This document shows, piece after piece, positions 26,773 through 35,864 of a stretch of 64,000 nucleotides of DNA (positions are counted from its first letter, which is position 1; each line of letters begins with the position of its first letter). The notes beneath the pieces are model-generated. The model did not search any database. It saw only the letters and a list, made by a program, of their open reading frames with translations, and was not told the DNA's origin. Origin of the DNA: Pseudorhizobium flavum (GTDB lineage Bacteria; Pseudomonadota; Alphaproteobacteria; Rhizobiales; Rhizobiaceae); assembly GCF_902502825.2 (NCBI RefSeq), contig NZ_LR723670.1:1550001-1614000 (forward strand). Direction: 5' to 3'. A program made the translations under genes and the position numbers.

Positions 26773-27726
26773 ATGGATGCAAACCCGACGCTGGACCAGT
26801 TGCAGGTTTTTCTCGCGGTTGCCGAGGCGGGCAGTTTCTCAGCGGCCGCACGCGGGTTGAACCGCGCTCAGTCGGTCATCAGCTACACGATCGCCAATCT
26901 TGAAGCTCAACTCGAGGTGCCCCTCTTCGAACGCAGTGGCCGGCAGCCGAAGCTGACGGAAGCCGGCCGGGCCATGCTGTCCGATGCGCGACGCATCGTT
27001 GCTGATCTTCAGGTGATGCGCTCGCGGGCGAGGGGGATGAAGCAGGGACTGGAGCCAGAACTTTCCATTGCCATCAGCGTCATGGTGCCTGCGGAGGCCG
27101 TGGTAAGCATCCTGCGCGTTTTCGGCAGTCGCTTTCCCTCCGTGGCTCTGAACCTCAATGTCGGGGAACTGGGCATGGTCATGGACATGGTGGCAAGCGA
27201 CCGTGCGGGGATTGGCCTCGGCGGGGCATTGCTGAAGCCGGACGAGACGATCCATGCCGAAAGGATCGGCCACTCCTTCATGGTTCCCGTTGCAGCCGCC
27301 GATCATCCCTTGGGCCAGATCGAGGGACCGCTGACGTTGAACGATGTGCGCGAGGAAACGCAACTCGTGGTCACCGACGCTTCCGGGCTGACCAAGGGGC
27401 GCGACTTCAATGTTCTGTCCTACAAGACCTGGCGTGTCAGCGACATCGCCACGAAGTACCAGCTTATCCGTGGCGGGCTCGGCTGGGGCGGCCTGCCGGC
27501 TTCGCTGGTCCGGGAGGACCTCCAGGCCGGTCGGCTGGTCGCTTTGCAACTCGATGCCTATGAACAGGGCGAGTACCCGATCTACGCGCTGCGCAAGATC
27601 GCCAACCCTCCGGGGCCGGCGGCAAACTGGTTGATCCAGGCGTTCCGGGAGCAGTTGTCGAATTGCCCAAGCCCTGACGAAATACCGGGTCTCGACGGCG
27701 GCAGACACAGGCCGGCGGCAGAATGA
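26773..27726 (+). CDS. LysR-type transcriptional regulator
   Basis: 317 aa. The N-terminal winged HTH is clear (LDQLQVFLAVAEAGSFSAAARGLNRAQSVISYTIANLE, broken here only as one region at residues 7-45). A LysR substrate domain follows from about residue 90. Divergent from azoR with an inverted repeat between them, so it probably regulates azoR and itself. Effector unknown. Confidence 0.93.
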   Translation: MDANPTLDQLQVFLAVAEAGSFSAAARGLNRAQSVISYTIANLEAQLEVPLFERSGRQPKLTEAGRAMLSDARRIVADLQVMRSRARGMKQGLEPELSIAISVMVPAEAVVSILRVFGSRFPSVALNLNVGELGMVMDMVASDRAGIGLGGALLKPDETIHAERIGHSFMVPVAAADHPLGQIEGPLTLNDVREETQLVVTDASGLTKGRDFNVLSYKTWRVSDIATKYQLIRGGLGWGGLPASLVREDLQAGRLVALQLDAYEQGEYPIYALRKIANPPGPAANWLIQAFREQLSNCPSPDEIPGLDGGRHRPAAE

Positions 27727-27924
27727 CATGGATTCCCACCCGATTGACGTGATGCATCGCTCGGATTAAACAGGTCGCACGGTCAGCAGTTCACCGAGGC
27801 GTCGCCGTCCCTGAAGGGAAGCTAAACCTGCATCATTGAAGATCCTCAGCACTTATCCTGTGCCGAAGTCGACAAGCCGGCGACCAGTGACATCCCCAGC
27901 GGAACGGCACATCGAGGATAAGAG

Positions 27925-28485
27925 ATGACCAGAACCATCTTTCCGATGGAAGTTGCCGATATTTCGGCCTTCGCACGATCGCTGCGCGAGCAGATTGGCA
28001 AGCTCGACCACAAGCCAAGCCATGTCGAGATGCTCAATCTCCTGAGCCGTGCGGGCGGATACCGCAACTACCAGCATTTTCGTGCAACGATCATGACTGC
28101 CGATACGCTTGACGAATGGCGGCTCGAAGCGGACAGGACGCCCGTTGCCGACGAGGCGCGGGTGAAGAAGACGATTCGTGTGTTCGATGCCGAGGGGCGG
28201 CTGGTACGCTGGCCGGGCAAGCGTGCCCAGCAGGAGCTTTGCCTCTGGTTCCTGTGGTCGAAGATCCCGGCGGACCGGCTTTTCAGCGAACGGCAGATCA
28301 GCGAGTATCTCGACAGGCTGCACCTCTTCGGCGATCCGGCACTGCTGCGCCGCGATCTCGTCGACCTGGGCCTGATGCGGCGCAACCGCGACGGCAGCGA
28401 CTATCGGCGGGTCGAGAAGGGGCCGCCGCCGGAGCTTGCCCTGTTGCTGCGGCTGCTCGGGCAGGACCGGCGGAAGGCCGCCTGA
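27925..28485 (+). CDS. DUF2087 domain protein
   Basis: 186 aa. The N-terminal part (residues 8-70) is helical and ends in SRAGGYRNYQHFRA, as in many rhizobial DUF2087 proteins. The DUF2087 domain covers about 90-165: RWPGKRAQQELCLWFLWSKIP, ISEYLDRLHLFGDPALLRRDLVDLGLMRRNRDGSDYRR. It resembles a winged-helix DNA-binding module. Function unproven. A GGCCGCC/GGCGGCC stem overlaps the stop codon. Confidence 0.82.
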   Translation: MTRTIFPMEVADISAFARSLREQIGKLDHKPSHVEMLNLLSRAGGYRNYQHFRATIMTADTLDEWRLEADRTPVADEARVKKTIRVFDAEGRLVRWPGKRAQQELCLWFLWSKIPADRLFSERQISEYLDRLHLFGDPALLRRDLVDLGLMRRNRDGSDYRRVEKGPPPELALLLRLLGQDRRKAA

Positions 28486-28515
28486 CGGCGGCCCTCCTGT
28501 CTCTGGTGGGTGGCG

Positions 28516-30501
28516 TCAGAGGACGAGCCTGAACTTGGCGAATCCTTCGGCGCCGTCGCCGGCCTCCTCGATCTTCGCTCCCTTGATGTCGGCGACATAG
28601 GTGCGACCCTTCGGTCCGCTCTCGAAGATCGCCGTGGTGCCGGCCATCGGCTTGAAGGACCAGTTGGCATCGGCCGACGGATTGATCGTTCCCTGTTCGA
28701 CGATGTACCGCACGATCACGTCCCGATTGGTGTCGGGAGCGACGAAGATCACCTTGTCGCCGGCGATCTCCGGGAACTTGCCGCCACCGCCCGCGCGGTA
28801 GTTGTTGGTCGCCACCACGAATTTCTGCGCCGGATCGATCGGCTTGCCCTCGAACTGCAGGTCGATGATGCGGTGCGCATCCGGGTTCACCAACTGGCCG
28901 TCCTTGTCGAAGCGCGCCGGTTGCGACAGGTCGATCTGATAGGTGACGCCGTCGATGATGTCATAGTTGTAGGACGGGAAGCTGGTGTTGAGGAGCGGCG
29001 CGTCCTTCGCTCCCGGTTCGATCTGGTTGAACATCCCGGCCGACATTTCCAGCCAGTTCCTGACCTGCTCGCCGCTGATCAGCACGGCCTGCACGGTGTT
29101 CGGATAGAGATAGAGATCGGCGACATTCTTGATGGCAATGTCGCCGGCGGGGACGTCGGTATAATACTCGGCGCCGCCGCGGCCGCCGGCCTTGAAGGGG
29201 GCTGCGGCGGAAAGGACCGGAAGGTCCCTGTATTCGCCGTCCTTGAGCATGTCCTTGATGTACCAGGTCTGGGCATTGGAGACGATCTGTACCGACGGAT
29301 CGTCGGCGACGAGCGCGAAATAGGAATAAAGCGGAGCGGATGTCTTGCCGACCGGGCGGCGGACATAGGCAAGCGTCGCCTCGTGCTCTTCCTTGACGGC
29401 CGCCGTCACCTCGGGCTTGTCCTTGACGTCGGCGACGACCTTGCGATCCTCATCGCGGTGGTAGATCGGGCGGGCCTCTGTGGTGAAGTCAACGATCTTC
29501 CAGCCATTGCCGTCCTTCTCCAGCAGGAAGTCGATCAGGCCCATATGCGAGCCCCAGAAGCCGGCCATGACGGCAGGCTTGCCCATCAGTGTTCCCCTTT
29601 CCGCATCCGCTCCGGCGATGCCTTCGAAATCCTTCGGGCCGGGGAAGACGAGATGCTGGTGGCCGGTGAACACCGCGTCTATGCCGTTGACGCCTGCGAG
29701 GTAGAGCGAGGCGTTCTCCATCCGCTCGCTCATTCCAGAGCCGTCGATCCCGGAATGGGAAAGCGCGATGATGATGTCGGCGCCTTCCTCCTTCATGACC
29801 GGCACCCAGGCCTTGGCAGCGTCCACGATGTCGCGCGTCTGTGCCTTGCCTTCCAGATGCTTGGCGTCCCAGACCATGATCTGCGGTGGCACGAAGCCGA
29901 TGAAGCCGACCTTGACCGGGCTCTCGGCGCCCGAGCCATCGCGGATCTGCTTCTCGAGGATCACGTAGGGCTTGAAGAAGAGTTCATCCTGTTTGGGATC
30001 GGAAGCCAGCATGCCCTTGGCGAGATTCGCACAAACATAGGGGAAGCCGGCGCCGCCCAGGACCTTGAACATGAAATCGAGCCCGTAGTTGAACTCGTGG
30101 TTGCCGAGCGTCCCTGCATCATAGCCAAGCACGTTCATCGCCTGGATGATGGGATGCTGGTCTCCCTCCTTCATGCCCCGCTCATAGGCGATGTAGTCGC
30201 CCATCGGATTGCCCTGCAGGAAGTCGCCATTGTCGATCAGCATCGAATTGCCTGCCTCCGCCCTGATCGAATCGATAAGTGATGCGGTGCGGGCGAGGCC
30301 CATCGTGTCGTTCGGCTTGTCGCCATAATAGTCGTAGGGAAGCACATGCACGTGGATGTCGGTCGTTTCCATGATGCGAAGATGCGCCTGGTTCGCCTGT
30401 GCGCGCGCCGCGAACGGGTGCAGCACAACCAGCGCCGACGTGGCGGCGAGGCCGCCGAGCAGCGAACGACGTGTCAGGGAAGGCAGTGAGATGGACGGCA
30501 T
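28516..30501 (-). CDS. cpdB: 2',3'-cyclic-nucleotide 2'-phosphodiesterase / 3'-nucleotidase
   Basis: 661 aa from the ATG at 30501. A Tat-like signal (TRRSLLGGLAATSALVVLHPFAARA) targets it to the periplasm. Metallophosphatase motifs: TTDIHVHVLPYDYY, NGDFLQGNP, TLGNHEFNYG, ALSHSGID and FTGHQHLVFPG. The C-terminal 5'-nucleotidase domain has the substrate-stacking DVIVRYIVEQG region. It recovers phosphate and nucleosides from extracellular cyclic nucleotides and 3'-nucleotides. In principle it could also degrade 2',3'-cyclic nucleotides outside the cytoplasm. Confidence 0.94.
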   Translation of the reverse strand: MPSISLPSLTRRSLLGGLAATSALVVLHPFAARAQANQAHLRIMETTDIHVHVLPYDYYGDKPNDTMGLARTASLIDSIRAEAGNSMLIDNGDFLQGNPMGDYIAYERGMKEGDQHPIIQAMNVLGYDAGTLGNHEFNYGLDFMFKVLGGAGFPYVCANLAKGMLASDPKQDELFFKPYVILEKQIRDGSGAESPVKVGFIGFVPPQIMVWDAKHLEGKAQTRDIVDAAKAWVPVMKEEGADIIIALSHSGIDGSGMSERMENASLYLAGVNGIDAVFTGHQHLVFPGPKDFEGIAGADAERGTLMGKPAVMAGFWGSHMGLIDFLLEKDGNGWKIVDFTTEARPIYHRDEDRKVVADVKDKPEVTAAVKEEHEATLAYVRRPVGKTSAPLYSYFALVADDPSVQIVSNAQTWYIKDMLKDGEYRDLPVLSAAAPFKAGGRGGAEYYTDVPAGDIAIKNVADLYLYPNTVQAVLISGEQVRNWLEMSAGMFNQIEPGAKDAPLLNTSFPSYNYDIIDGVTYQIDLSQPARFDKDGQLVNPDAHRIIDLQFEGKPIDPAQKFVVATNNYRAGGGGKFPEIAGDKVIFVAPDTNRDVIVRYIVEQGTINPSADANWSFKPMAGTTAIFESGPKGRTYVADIKGAKIEEAGDGAEGFAKFRLVL

Positions 30502-30587
30502 GGTCAGCTCCTGGATTGCAGATGGCGAGGAAAGACTATGCGCAATGGCACGGAAGTACATCGGCAAAATGACAGGGTCGGCTGAAG

Positions 30588-30803
30588 GTGCCCGATGCGG
30601 CGCAGGTGCTTGTTTTCAGTGGGACCAACGCCAACCCGGCAGAGCTGGATCTTCGCCAGCTCGAACAGGCAACGACGTCAAGCACCTGCACCGTGACGCT
30701 CGGTGTCGACCTGAACCGGAGCTACTGGAACGACCTGAGTCGCTCATTCGGAGCCAAGGGCGTCCAGCCTTACGATTTCAAGGTTCAGGTGGATCGGCAA
30801 TAG
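30588..30803 (+). CDS. Hypothetical small protein
   Basis: 71 aa from a GTG start; no good ribosome site is visible and the upstream in-frame stop at 30570 leaves little choice. The product (MPDAAQVLVFSGTNANP, ending KGVQPYDFKVQVDRQ) is balanced in composition and reads like real protein, with no signal or membrane segment. It fills the gap between cpdB (divergent) and the PilZ gene (convergent). No family recognised. Confidence 0.4.
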   Translation: MPDAAQVLVFSGTNANPAELDLRQLEQATTSSTCTVTLGVDLNRSYWNDLSRSFGAKGVQPYDFKVQVDRQ

Positions 30804-30813
30804 GACCGCCGTG

Positions 30814-31155
30814 TCAGCGGCTCACGACAGGCTTCACGTCCCGGTGGAAGAACCGGAAATAGGAGGAGACCTGGGCCAGCGCATTGCTGTTCAGGTGCAA
30901 CTGGATGCCGATCCTGCTGCCGCGGTACCACTTCACGGTCCCTTCAATGAAGCCGAGTTCTTCGCTCTCGATCTTCACCTTGCTTCCCTGCGCGGCGCTG
31001 AAGGGTCTATCCAGCTCCAGCGCGATACCGGTCGCGGACAGGTCAACGACTTTGCCGGTCGCAGATCGGTTGAGATGCGTTACGGTTCCGTAGATGCGCG
31101 TCCTCACGCGTTCCGCGCTACGGTTGCTCATGCCGAGAGTATTCGCGCCCATCAT
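30814..31155 (-). CDS. PilZ domain protein (c-di-GMP-binding family)
   Basis: 113 aa from the ATG pair at 31155. A single PilZ domain: RVRTRIYGTVTHLN, the DLSATGIALEL motif (the D/N-x-S-x-x-G box) near 40-50, and VKWYRGSRIGIQLH near 85. The canonical RxxxR c-di-GMP arginines are approximated by RVRTR at the start. It may bind c-di-GMP and control motility or polysaccharide. Confidence 0.83.
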   Translation of the reverse strand: MMGANTLGMSNRSAERVRTRIYGTVTHLNRSATGKVVDLSATGIALELDRPFSAAQGSKVKIESEELGFIEGTVKWYRGSRIGIQLHLNSNALAQVSSYFRFFHRDVKPVVSR

Positions 31156-31247
31156 CGGACCCCCGCCCCATTGTGTTGCCCGATCCTCTTTTAGCGCCAA
31201 CTCGTTGCGGTCCGGTGAGGGCGTTTCCTAAAATTGGACGTGTTGCG

Positions 31248-31709
31248 TCAGAGCCCGACATTGGGACGGTCGAGCACCTCGCGGAGAGCGAAGCTGGAAT
31301 TGATCTTCACCACATGGGGAAGCGCAGACAGCCAGTCCCGGTGGATGCGCTCGTAATCTTCCAGATCCTTGGCGGCGACGCGCAGGATATAGTCGTACTC
31401 GCCCGACATCAGGTAGCAGACGAGTACATTCGGGCACCGTTTTACGGCGGCCTCGAATTCGGCGAGCGTCCTGGCGAACTGGCCGGAGAGCGAGATGTGG
31501 ACGATCACCATCATCTTGTAGTCGAGCGCCTTGTTCGACAGGCGGGCGTGATAGCCGCTGATCGTCCCTTCAGTCTCGAGCGTGGCAAGTCTTCGCGAGC
31601 AGGCTGACTGGGACAGCCCGACCCGGGCCGCGAGCTCTGCGTTGGATATGCGGCCATCCTGCTGAAGTATCCGCATCATCGCAAGATCAATGGCATCCAG
31701 GGTTCTCAT
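31248..31709 (-). CDS. Lrp/AsnC family regulator of alanine dehydrogenase
   Basis: 153 aa. N-terminal HTH (LDAIDLAMMRILQQDGRISN, then VGLSQSACSRRL) and a C-terminal RAM/AsnC ligand domain (YKMMVIVHISLSG, VLVCYLMSGEYDYILRV). It is divergent from ald, the usual position of AldR-type activators that respond to alanine. Confidence 0.92.
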   Translation of the reverse strand: MRTLDAIDLAMMRILQQDGRISNAELAARVGLSQSACSRRLATLETEGTISGYHARLSNKALDYKMMVIVHISLSGQFARTLAEFEAAVKRCPNVLVCYLMSGEYDYILRVAAKDLEDYERIHRDWLSALPHVVKINSSFALREVLDRPNVGL

Positions 31710-31864
31710 CGCAACAAATTCGCGTTCTGGTATTGATGGGCGCAAATATCTGCGAGAAATGGGGTCTTGCCAAGCGACCTTCGCAAGGACATTGCCCGCG
31801 TTATCTGCTCTGGTTTCATCCTCGCTAAATCATGCCTCAGGCGACAACACAGAGAGGAACGTGC

Positions 31865-32983
31865 ATGCGTGTCGGGTGTCCGAAGGAAATCAAAAACCAT
31901 GAATACCGTGTGGGGCTGACGCCTGCGGCGGTGCGGGAATATGTGGCGCACGGCCACGAGGTGCTGGTGGAAACGAAGGCGGGCGCCGGTATCGGTGCTG
32001 ACGACAGTGCCTATGTCGCGGCCGGGGCGAGAATCGCCAGGAGCGTCCAGGAAGTCTTCGAAACCGCGGACATGGTCGTGAAGGTGAAGGAGCCGCAACC
32101 GCAGGAATGGGCCCAACTGCGCGAAGGCCAGATACTCTACACCTATCTACATCTGGCACCGGACCCGGAGCAGGCCCAAGGCCTTCTCGCCTCAGGGGTC
32201 ACCGCCGTGGCGTACGAGACCGTGACAGACGAGCGGGGCGGACTGCCCTTGCTGGCCCCGATGTCGGAAGTGGCGGGCAGGCTATCCATCCAAGCAGGCG
32301 CGACCGCGCTGCAGAAAGCCAATGGAGGCCGTGGCGTTCTGCTCGGCGGCGTACCCGGCGTCCTTCCGGCCAAGGTGGCGGTAATCGGCGGTGGTGTGGT
32401 TGGTTCACACGCCGCACAGATGGCCGTCGGCCTCGGCGCCGAAGTGACCATACTCGATCGCTCGCTGCCGCGACTGCGCCAGCTGGACGATATCTTTAAC
32501 GGTCGTGTCCGCACTCGCTACTCGACGATCGAGGCGCTCGAGGAGGAGGTTTTTGCCGCCGACCTCGTCATTGGTGCGGTTCTCATCCCGGGAGCGGCCG
32601 CGCCCAAGCTCGTCACGCGGGAAATGCTGTCCGGCATGAAGCGCGGGGCCGTGATCGTCGACGTGGCGATAGACCAGGGCGGCTGCTTCGAGACCTCGCA
32701 GGCGACGACGCATTCCAGCCCGACCTACGAGGTCGACGGCGTCATCCACTACTGCGTGGCCAATATGCCCGGCGCGGTGCCGATCACCTCGGCCCAGGCG
32801 CTTAACAACGCGACGCTGCACTACGGCCTGGCGCTGGCAGATCACGGCCTGCGGGCCATCGCCGAGGATCGCCATCTGCGCAACGGCCTCAACGTCCATC
32901 GCGGCCGGGTCACCAATCGCGCCGTTGCGGATGCTCTGGGCTATGAAGCCTTTGCACCGGAGAACCTGCTCAACGTGGCGTGA
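31865..32983 (+). CDS. ald: Alanine dehydrogenase
   Basis: 372 aa from [20 protein letters not shown]; an earlier in-frame ATG lacks family similarity. NAD-dependent interconversion of L-alanine with pyruvate and ammonia. NAD-binding [22 protein letters not shown] near 170-190, substrate region [21 protein letters not shown] near 74-94 with its conserved Lys and His, and C-terminal [11 protein letters not shown]. Controlled probably by the divergent Lrp-type gene; ends at an intrinsic terminator. Confidence 0.97.
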   Translation: MRVGCPKEIKNHEYRVGLTPAAVREYVAHGHEVLVETKAGAGIGADDSAYVAAGARIARSVQEVFETADMVVKVKEPQPQEWAQLREGQILYTYLHLAPDPEQAQGLLASGVTAVAYETVTDERGGLPLLAPMSEVAGRLSIQAGATALQKANGGRGVLLGGVPGVLPAKVAVIGGGVVGSHAAQMAVGLGAEVTILDRSLPRLRQLDDIFNGRVRTRYSTIEALEEEVFAADLVIGAVLIPGAAAPKLVTREMLSGMKRGAVIVDVAIDQGGCFETSQATTHSSPTYEVDGVIHYCVANMPGAVPITSAQALNNATLHYGLALADHGLRAIAEDRHLRNGLNVHRGRVTNRAVADALGYEAFAPENLLNVA

Positions 32984-32984
32984 A

Positions 32985-33119
32985 GATATATCGAAGATAG
33001 CGGCACGAGAGAACGCCGCAGTTATGCATACCACTGGCGCCGCGGGACCCTCCTCGGCGCTTTTTCTGTTTTCAGGACTTGTCCGGGGTCTAAATCAGGT
33101 ATAACTTAGATATATCGAA
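32985..33119. promoter_or_regulatory. Repeated GATATATC motif, candidate PadR operator
   Basis: AGATATATCGAA occurs at 32984-32995 and again at 33108-33119. The second copy forms the near-palindrome TTAGATATATCGAA ending 1 bp before the padR start codon. PadR proteins commonly autoregulate from such AT-rich dyads. Confidence 0.45.
33036..33066 (+). terminator. Terminator after ald
   Basis: GCGCCG and CGGCGC enclose a 12-nt loop and are followed directly by TTTTTCTG. Confidence 0.65.
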
Positions 33120-33120
33120 C

Positions 33121-33792
33121 ATGAAGGAGATCGAGATGTTCAAGGACAGAAATGGAAACTGTGACGGCCACGGTCGGCATCGGCGCTTCAAGGTCGAGGC
33201 CATGTTTGCGATGCCCGGCGGACCCTTCCGGCGCGGCGGCGGGCGTCATGGCGGCGGCCATGGGCGCGGATTTGGCGATGAGGGTGATGGCCGTATCGGC
33301 CGCTTTCTCATGCAGGGCGACCTGCGTCTGGTCGTCCTGGCGCTGGTCGAGAAGGAGCCCCGTCACGGCTATGAGATCATCAAGCACATCGAGGACCTGA
33401 CCTACGGCTTCTATGCGCCGAGCCCGGGCGTCATCTACCCGACGCTCACCTACCTGGAGGAGGCAGGTTATGTCGTCGCCGAGCAGGAAGGCAACAAGAA
33501 GCGCTATGCGATCACCGCAGAAGGACAGGAGCACCTCGACCAGAACCGCAGCTTCGCGATGACCATCCTCGACCGGCTGTCGCAGCTTGCCGAGCGAATG
33601 CGGCAAAAGCAGGAGCGGCGGGGCAGGGACGAGGGTCCGGCTGTTCCCAGAAGCGTCGACGCCGCGCTGCTGAATCTGAGGGAAGTCATCGCGCGCAGGC
33701 TGGAGGCCGATGATCGCAGCGCCGGTGAGATCGTACGGCTGCTGTTGCAGACGGCCGAGGACATCGACGGCGGAAGCACTCGGGAGCAGTAG
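33121..33792 (+). CDS. PadR family transcriptional regulator
   Basis: 223 aa. A His/Gly/Arg-rich N-terminal arm (RRGGGRHGGGHGRGFG, residues 37-52) could bind metal. The PadR winged helix follows (LRLVVLALVEKEPRHGYEIIKHIED, 68-93, and PSPGVIYPTLTYLEEAGYV). A helical dimerisation tail ends the protein. A GATATATC dyad overlaps its start region, suggesting autoregulation. No target gene is adjacent. Confidence 0.92.
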   Translation: MKEIEMFKDRNGNCDGHGRHRRFKVEAMFAMPGGPFRRGGGRHGGGHGRGFGDEGDGRIGRFLMQGDLRLVVLALVEKEPRHGYEIIKHIEDLTYGFYAPSPGVIYPTLTYLEEAGYVVAEQEGNKKRYAITAEGQEHLDQNRSFAMTILDRLSQLAERMRQKQERRGRDEGPAVPRSVDAALLNLREVIARRLEADDRSAGEIVRLLLQTAEDIDGGSTREQ

Positions 33793-33873
33793 CACCCACC
33801 ACCGGCAGCGGAGCGGGGCGGCGGTCGGATCGGTCGGCGCACCTCGGCGCGATCGGCATCTGCGCGACAATCC

Positions 33874-34341
33874 TCAGTCGATGTCGATGCGGCACTGGTA
33901 GCAGTTGTTGCGGGCTGACCGGACATGCACATAGGCGACATCGGGGCGGGCAAGGAGCTCTGCCGCCCGCTCCGGGATCTGATCTGTTGGAGTAACTGCA
34001 CCCGTACCGTAGACGATCCGGTCATCGTGGCCGTAGCCTCGCACGATATAGTCGGGACTTGTCAGGATGGCGGGCAGCGCTCCGGACGCTTCATGCCGTC
34101 TACAGGGCCTCTTGTGGAGAAAGATCGGCCCCGTTTCGGCATAGGGCTGCAATGTCGGAAACGGCCGATAGGCGAGCACCAGCAAGTCTTCTCCAGCATC
34201 GACGTTCTCCAGGCAGTGGCGGCAGGGATAGCCGGCTCCATCGGAGGTGCGCGTCTCCGGCAGAAGCCCATAGGCGTCCGAACCTCCTTCCCAGAGGGTC
34301 ATGGCTTCCGTTGTCGGCATGGCATTGAAAACGACTTTCAT
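33874..34341 (-). CDS. DUF1203 domain protein
   Basis: 155 aa. It matches the DUF1203 pattern: CRHCLENVDAGEDLLVLAYRPF near 40-61, ETGPIFLH near 69, and the C-terminal VAYVHVRSARNNCYQCRI. Cysteines in CRHC and CYQC may form a metal or disulfide site. Function unknown. Same strand as the cysK operon, 70 bp downstream of the GNAT gene, so perhaps its last member. Confidence 0.85.
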   Translation of the reverse strand: MKVVFNAMPTTEAMTLWEGGSDAYGLLPETRTSDGAGYPCRHCLENVDAGEDLLVLAYRPFPTLQPYAETGPIFLHKRPCRRHEASGALPAILTSPDYIVRGYGHDDRIVYGTGAVTPTDQIPERAAELLARPDVAYVHVRSARNNCYQCRIDID

Positions 34342-34411
34342 CGCGAGCTCCCTTTTTGGTCGCGATGAAGATGCGGGGTTCGCAGACCCTGCGCCACCCG
34401 ATTCCTGCCAG

Positions 34412-34969
34412 TCAGGCGTCCAGCACCCTCAGCAGTTCCGCGCTGCTCATTGGCTGGACGAGCGCGTCGTACGTTGCCACGGGCGAAAAGCCCATCATCT
34501 GGTAGAGCTGCAGGGCGCGCGGATGATCCAGCGTGTTCGTCGTTACGGTCACCTTCCTCGGATCGTCCTGCCAGGCCGCGTAGAGAGCCTGAAGCAGGAA
34601 CCACTTGCCGATGCCAAGACCGATCGCCCACTCGAACAAACCGAAATAGGAGAGTTCGACCACACCCTCATCCGCCTTGCGCAGTTCGAAGAAGCCCGCA
34701 GGCGCGCCATTGACGTAAAGCACTGTGACGGAGACACGTGGATCGTGGATGATTGCGGCCAGATCCTCGTCCGGCAGCCGAAGCCGCTGATACCAGTGCC
34801 ATCGCTTGCCGACCCGCCTGTAGAGATAGCGGTAATAGTGCAGCGGAATGTCAGGCGCCCTGATGATGGCCGTCTGGAGGTTCACCGGGACGGGCAGGCT
34901 TGCCTTCGGGGGAGACGTCATCTCGAGCTGCGTCACATGCGCCGTGAGTGGCGCGGGTCTTCTGGTCAT
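34412..34969 (-). CDS. GNAT family N-acetyltransferase
   Basis: 185 aa. GNAT features: VLYVNGAPAGFFELRK (beta4 region, residues 83-98), the acetyl-CoA loop WAIGLGIGKWFLLQAL near 113, and TNTLDHPRALQLYQMMGF near 143. The acceptor substrate is unknown. The start overlaps the sseA stop by 4 bp, so it belongs to the cysK-alaX-sseA operon. Confidence 0.9.
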   Translation of the reverse strand: MTRRPAPLTAHVTQLEMTSPPKASLPVPVNLQTAIIRAPDIPLHYYRYLYRRVGKRWHWYQRLRLPDEDLAAIIHDPRVSVTVLYVNGAPAGFFELRKADEGVVELSYFGLFEWAIGLGIGKWFLLQALYAAWQDDPRKVTVTTNTLDHPRALQLYQMMGFSPVATYDALVQPMSSAELLRVLDA

Positions 34970-35841
34970 TGATCTTGCACTGATTCTTCAGACGCGGGAC
35001 CGGTGACGACCGGCGTGTCGGGAAGGGCTCCCCACTCCGTCCAGGAGCCGTCGTAGAGTGCGTTGTTGCTGTGGCCGAGCGACTCAAGCGCCAGCGTTAT
35101 GATCGCCGCGGTGATGCCCGAGCCGCAACTGGTGACGACCGGGCGGTCGAGGTCGATTCCTGCCTCCCGGATCAGGGTTCGAAGTTCACTCAGAGGCTTG
35201 AGCCGACCCCTTTCCGCGAACGCCCCCGAAGGCAGGTTTCGCGCGCCCGGCATGTGACCGGACCTCAGGCCTTGCCGCGGCTCGGCCTCTGTTCCCGAGA
35301 ACCGTCCGGAGCTCCGTGCATCGGCAACCTGCCTCGAGCCATTCTCGACGATCTTTCTCATGCTCTCGATGTCGATGACCCTGTCCGCGTCGAACGTGGG
35401 CTGGAAAACGACCGGCTGCGGGCGCGGGACCGCCGTTTCGAGCGGGCGTCCTTCGGCCTTCCAGCCGTCAAGCCCGCCATCGAGGACGAAGACGTTTCGC
35501 GCACCCATGGTGCGGAACAGCCACCAGGCGCGCGGAGCGGAGAATAGACCGGGACCGTCGTAAATGACGATCCGGTCGGTTTCCCGAATTCCCATTCTTC
35601 CGACGGCATCGGCGAAGACATCCGGGGAGGGCACCATGTGGGGAAGATCGGTAGAATGATCCGCCACCTTGTCGTGATCGAAGCGAACGGCCCCCGGTAG
35701 GTGCCCCGCCGCATATTCCGCATCCGCGTCGCGCTTCTGTGCAGGCAGGTAGAAGGACGCATCGACGATCCGCAGCTCCGGGCTGCCCAGTTCCGCAGCA
35801 AGCTGCTCGGACGAGATGATGAAGGGACTATGTTCTGGCAC
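34966..35841 (-). CDS. sseA: 3-mercaptopyruvate/thiosulfate sulfurtransferase
   Basis: 291 aa with two rhodanese domains. The active-site loop near residue 241 is CGSGITA, the mercaptopyruvate-type signature (CGSGVTA in E. coli SseA). HLPGAVRFDHDKVAD and GHMPGARNLPSG are rhodanese CH2 motifs. It transfers sulfane sulfur from 3-mercaptopyruvate, a cysteine breakdown product, which fits its place downstream of cysK. Overlaps the GNAT gene by 4 bp. Confidence 0.93.
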   Translation of the reverse strand: MPEHSPFIISSEQLAAELGSPELRIVDASFYLPAQKRDADAEYAAGHLPGAVRFDHDKVADHSTDLPHMVPSPDVFADAVGRMGIRETDRIVIYDGPGLFSAPRAWWLFRTMGARNVFVLDGGLDGWKAEGRPLETAVPRPQPVVFQPTFDADRVIDIESMRKIVENGSRQVADARSSGRFSGTEAEPRQGLRSGHMPGARNLPSGAFAERGRLKPLSELRTLIREAGIDLDRPVVTSCGSGITAAIITLALESLGHSNNALYDGSWTEWGALPDTPVVTGPASEESVQDQ

Positions 35842-35864
35842 CGTGCTTCTCCCGCGGCAGGGCG

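Noticed and set aside
28477..28494. GGCCGCC/GGCGGCC hairpin as terminator of the DUF2087 gene
   Set aside because: The stem overlaps the stop codon and has no T-tract, so it may be a by-product of GC-rich codons.
30565..30582. Pho box upstream of cpdB
   Set aside because: Only one CTGTCAT half-site is good; the second half matches poorly.
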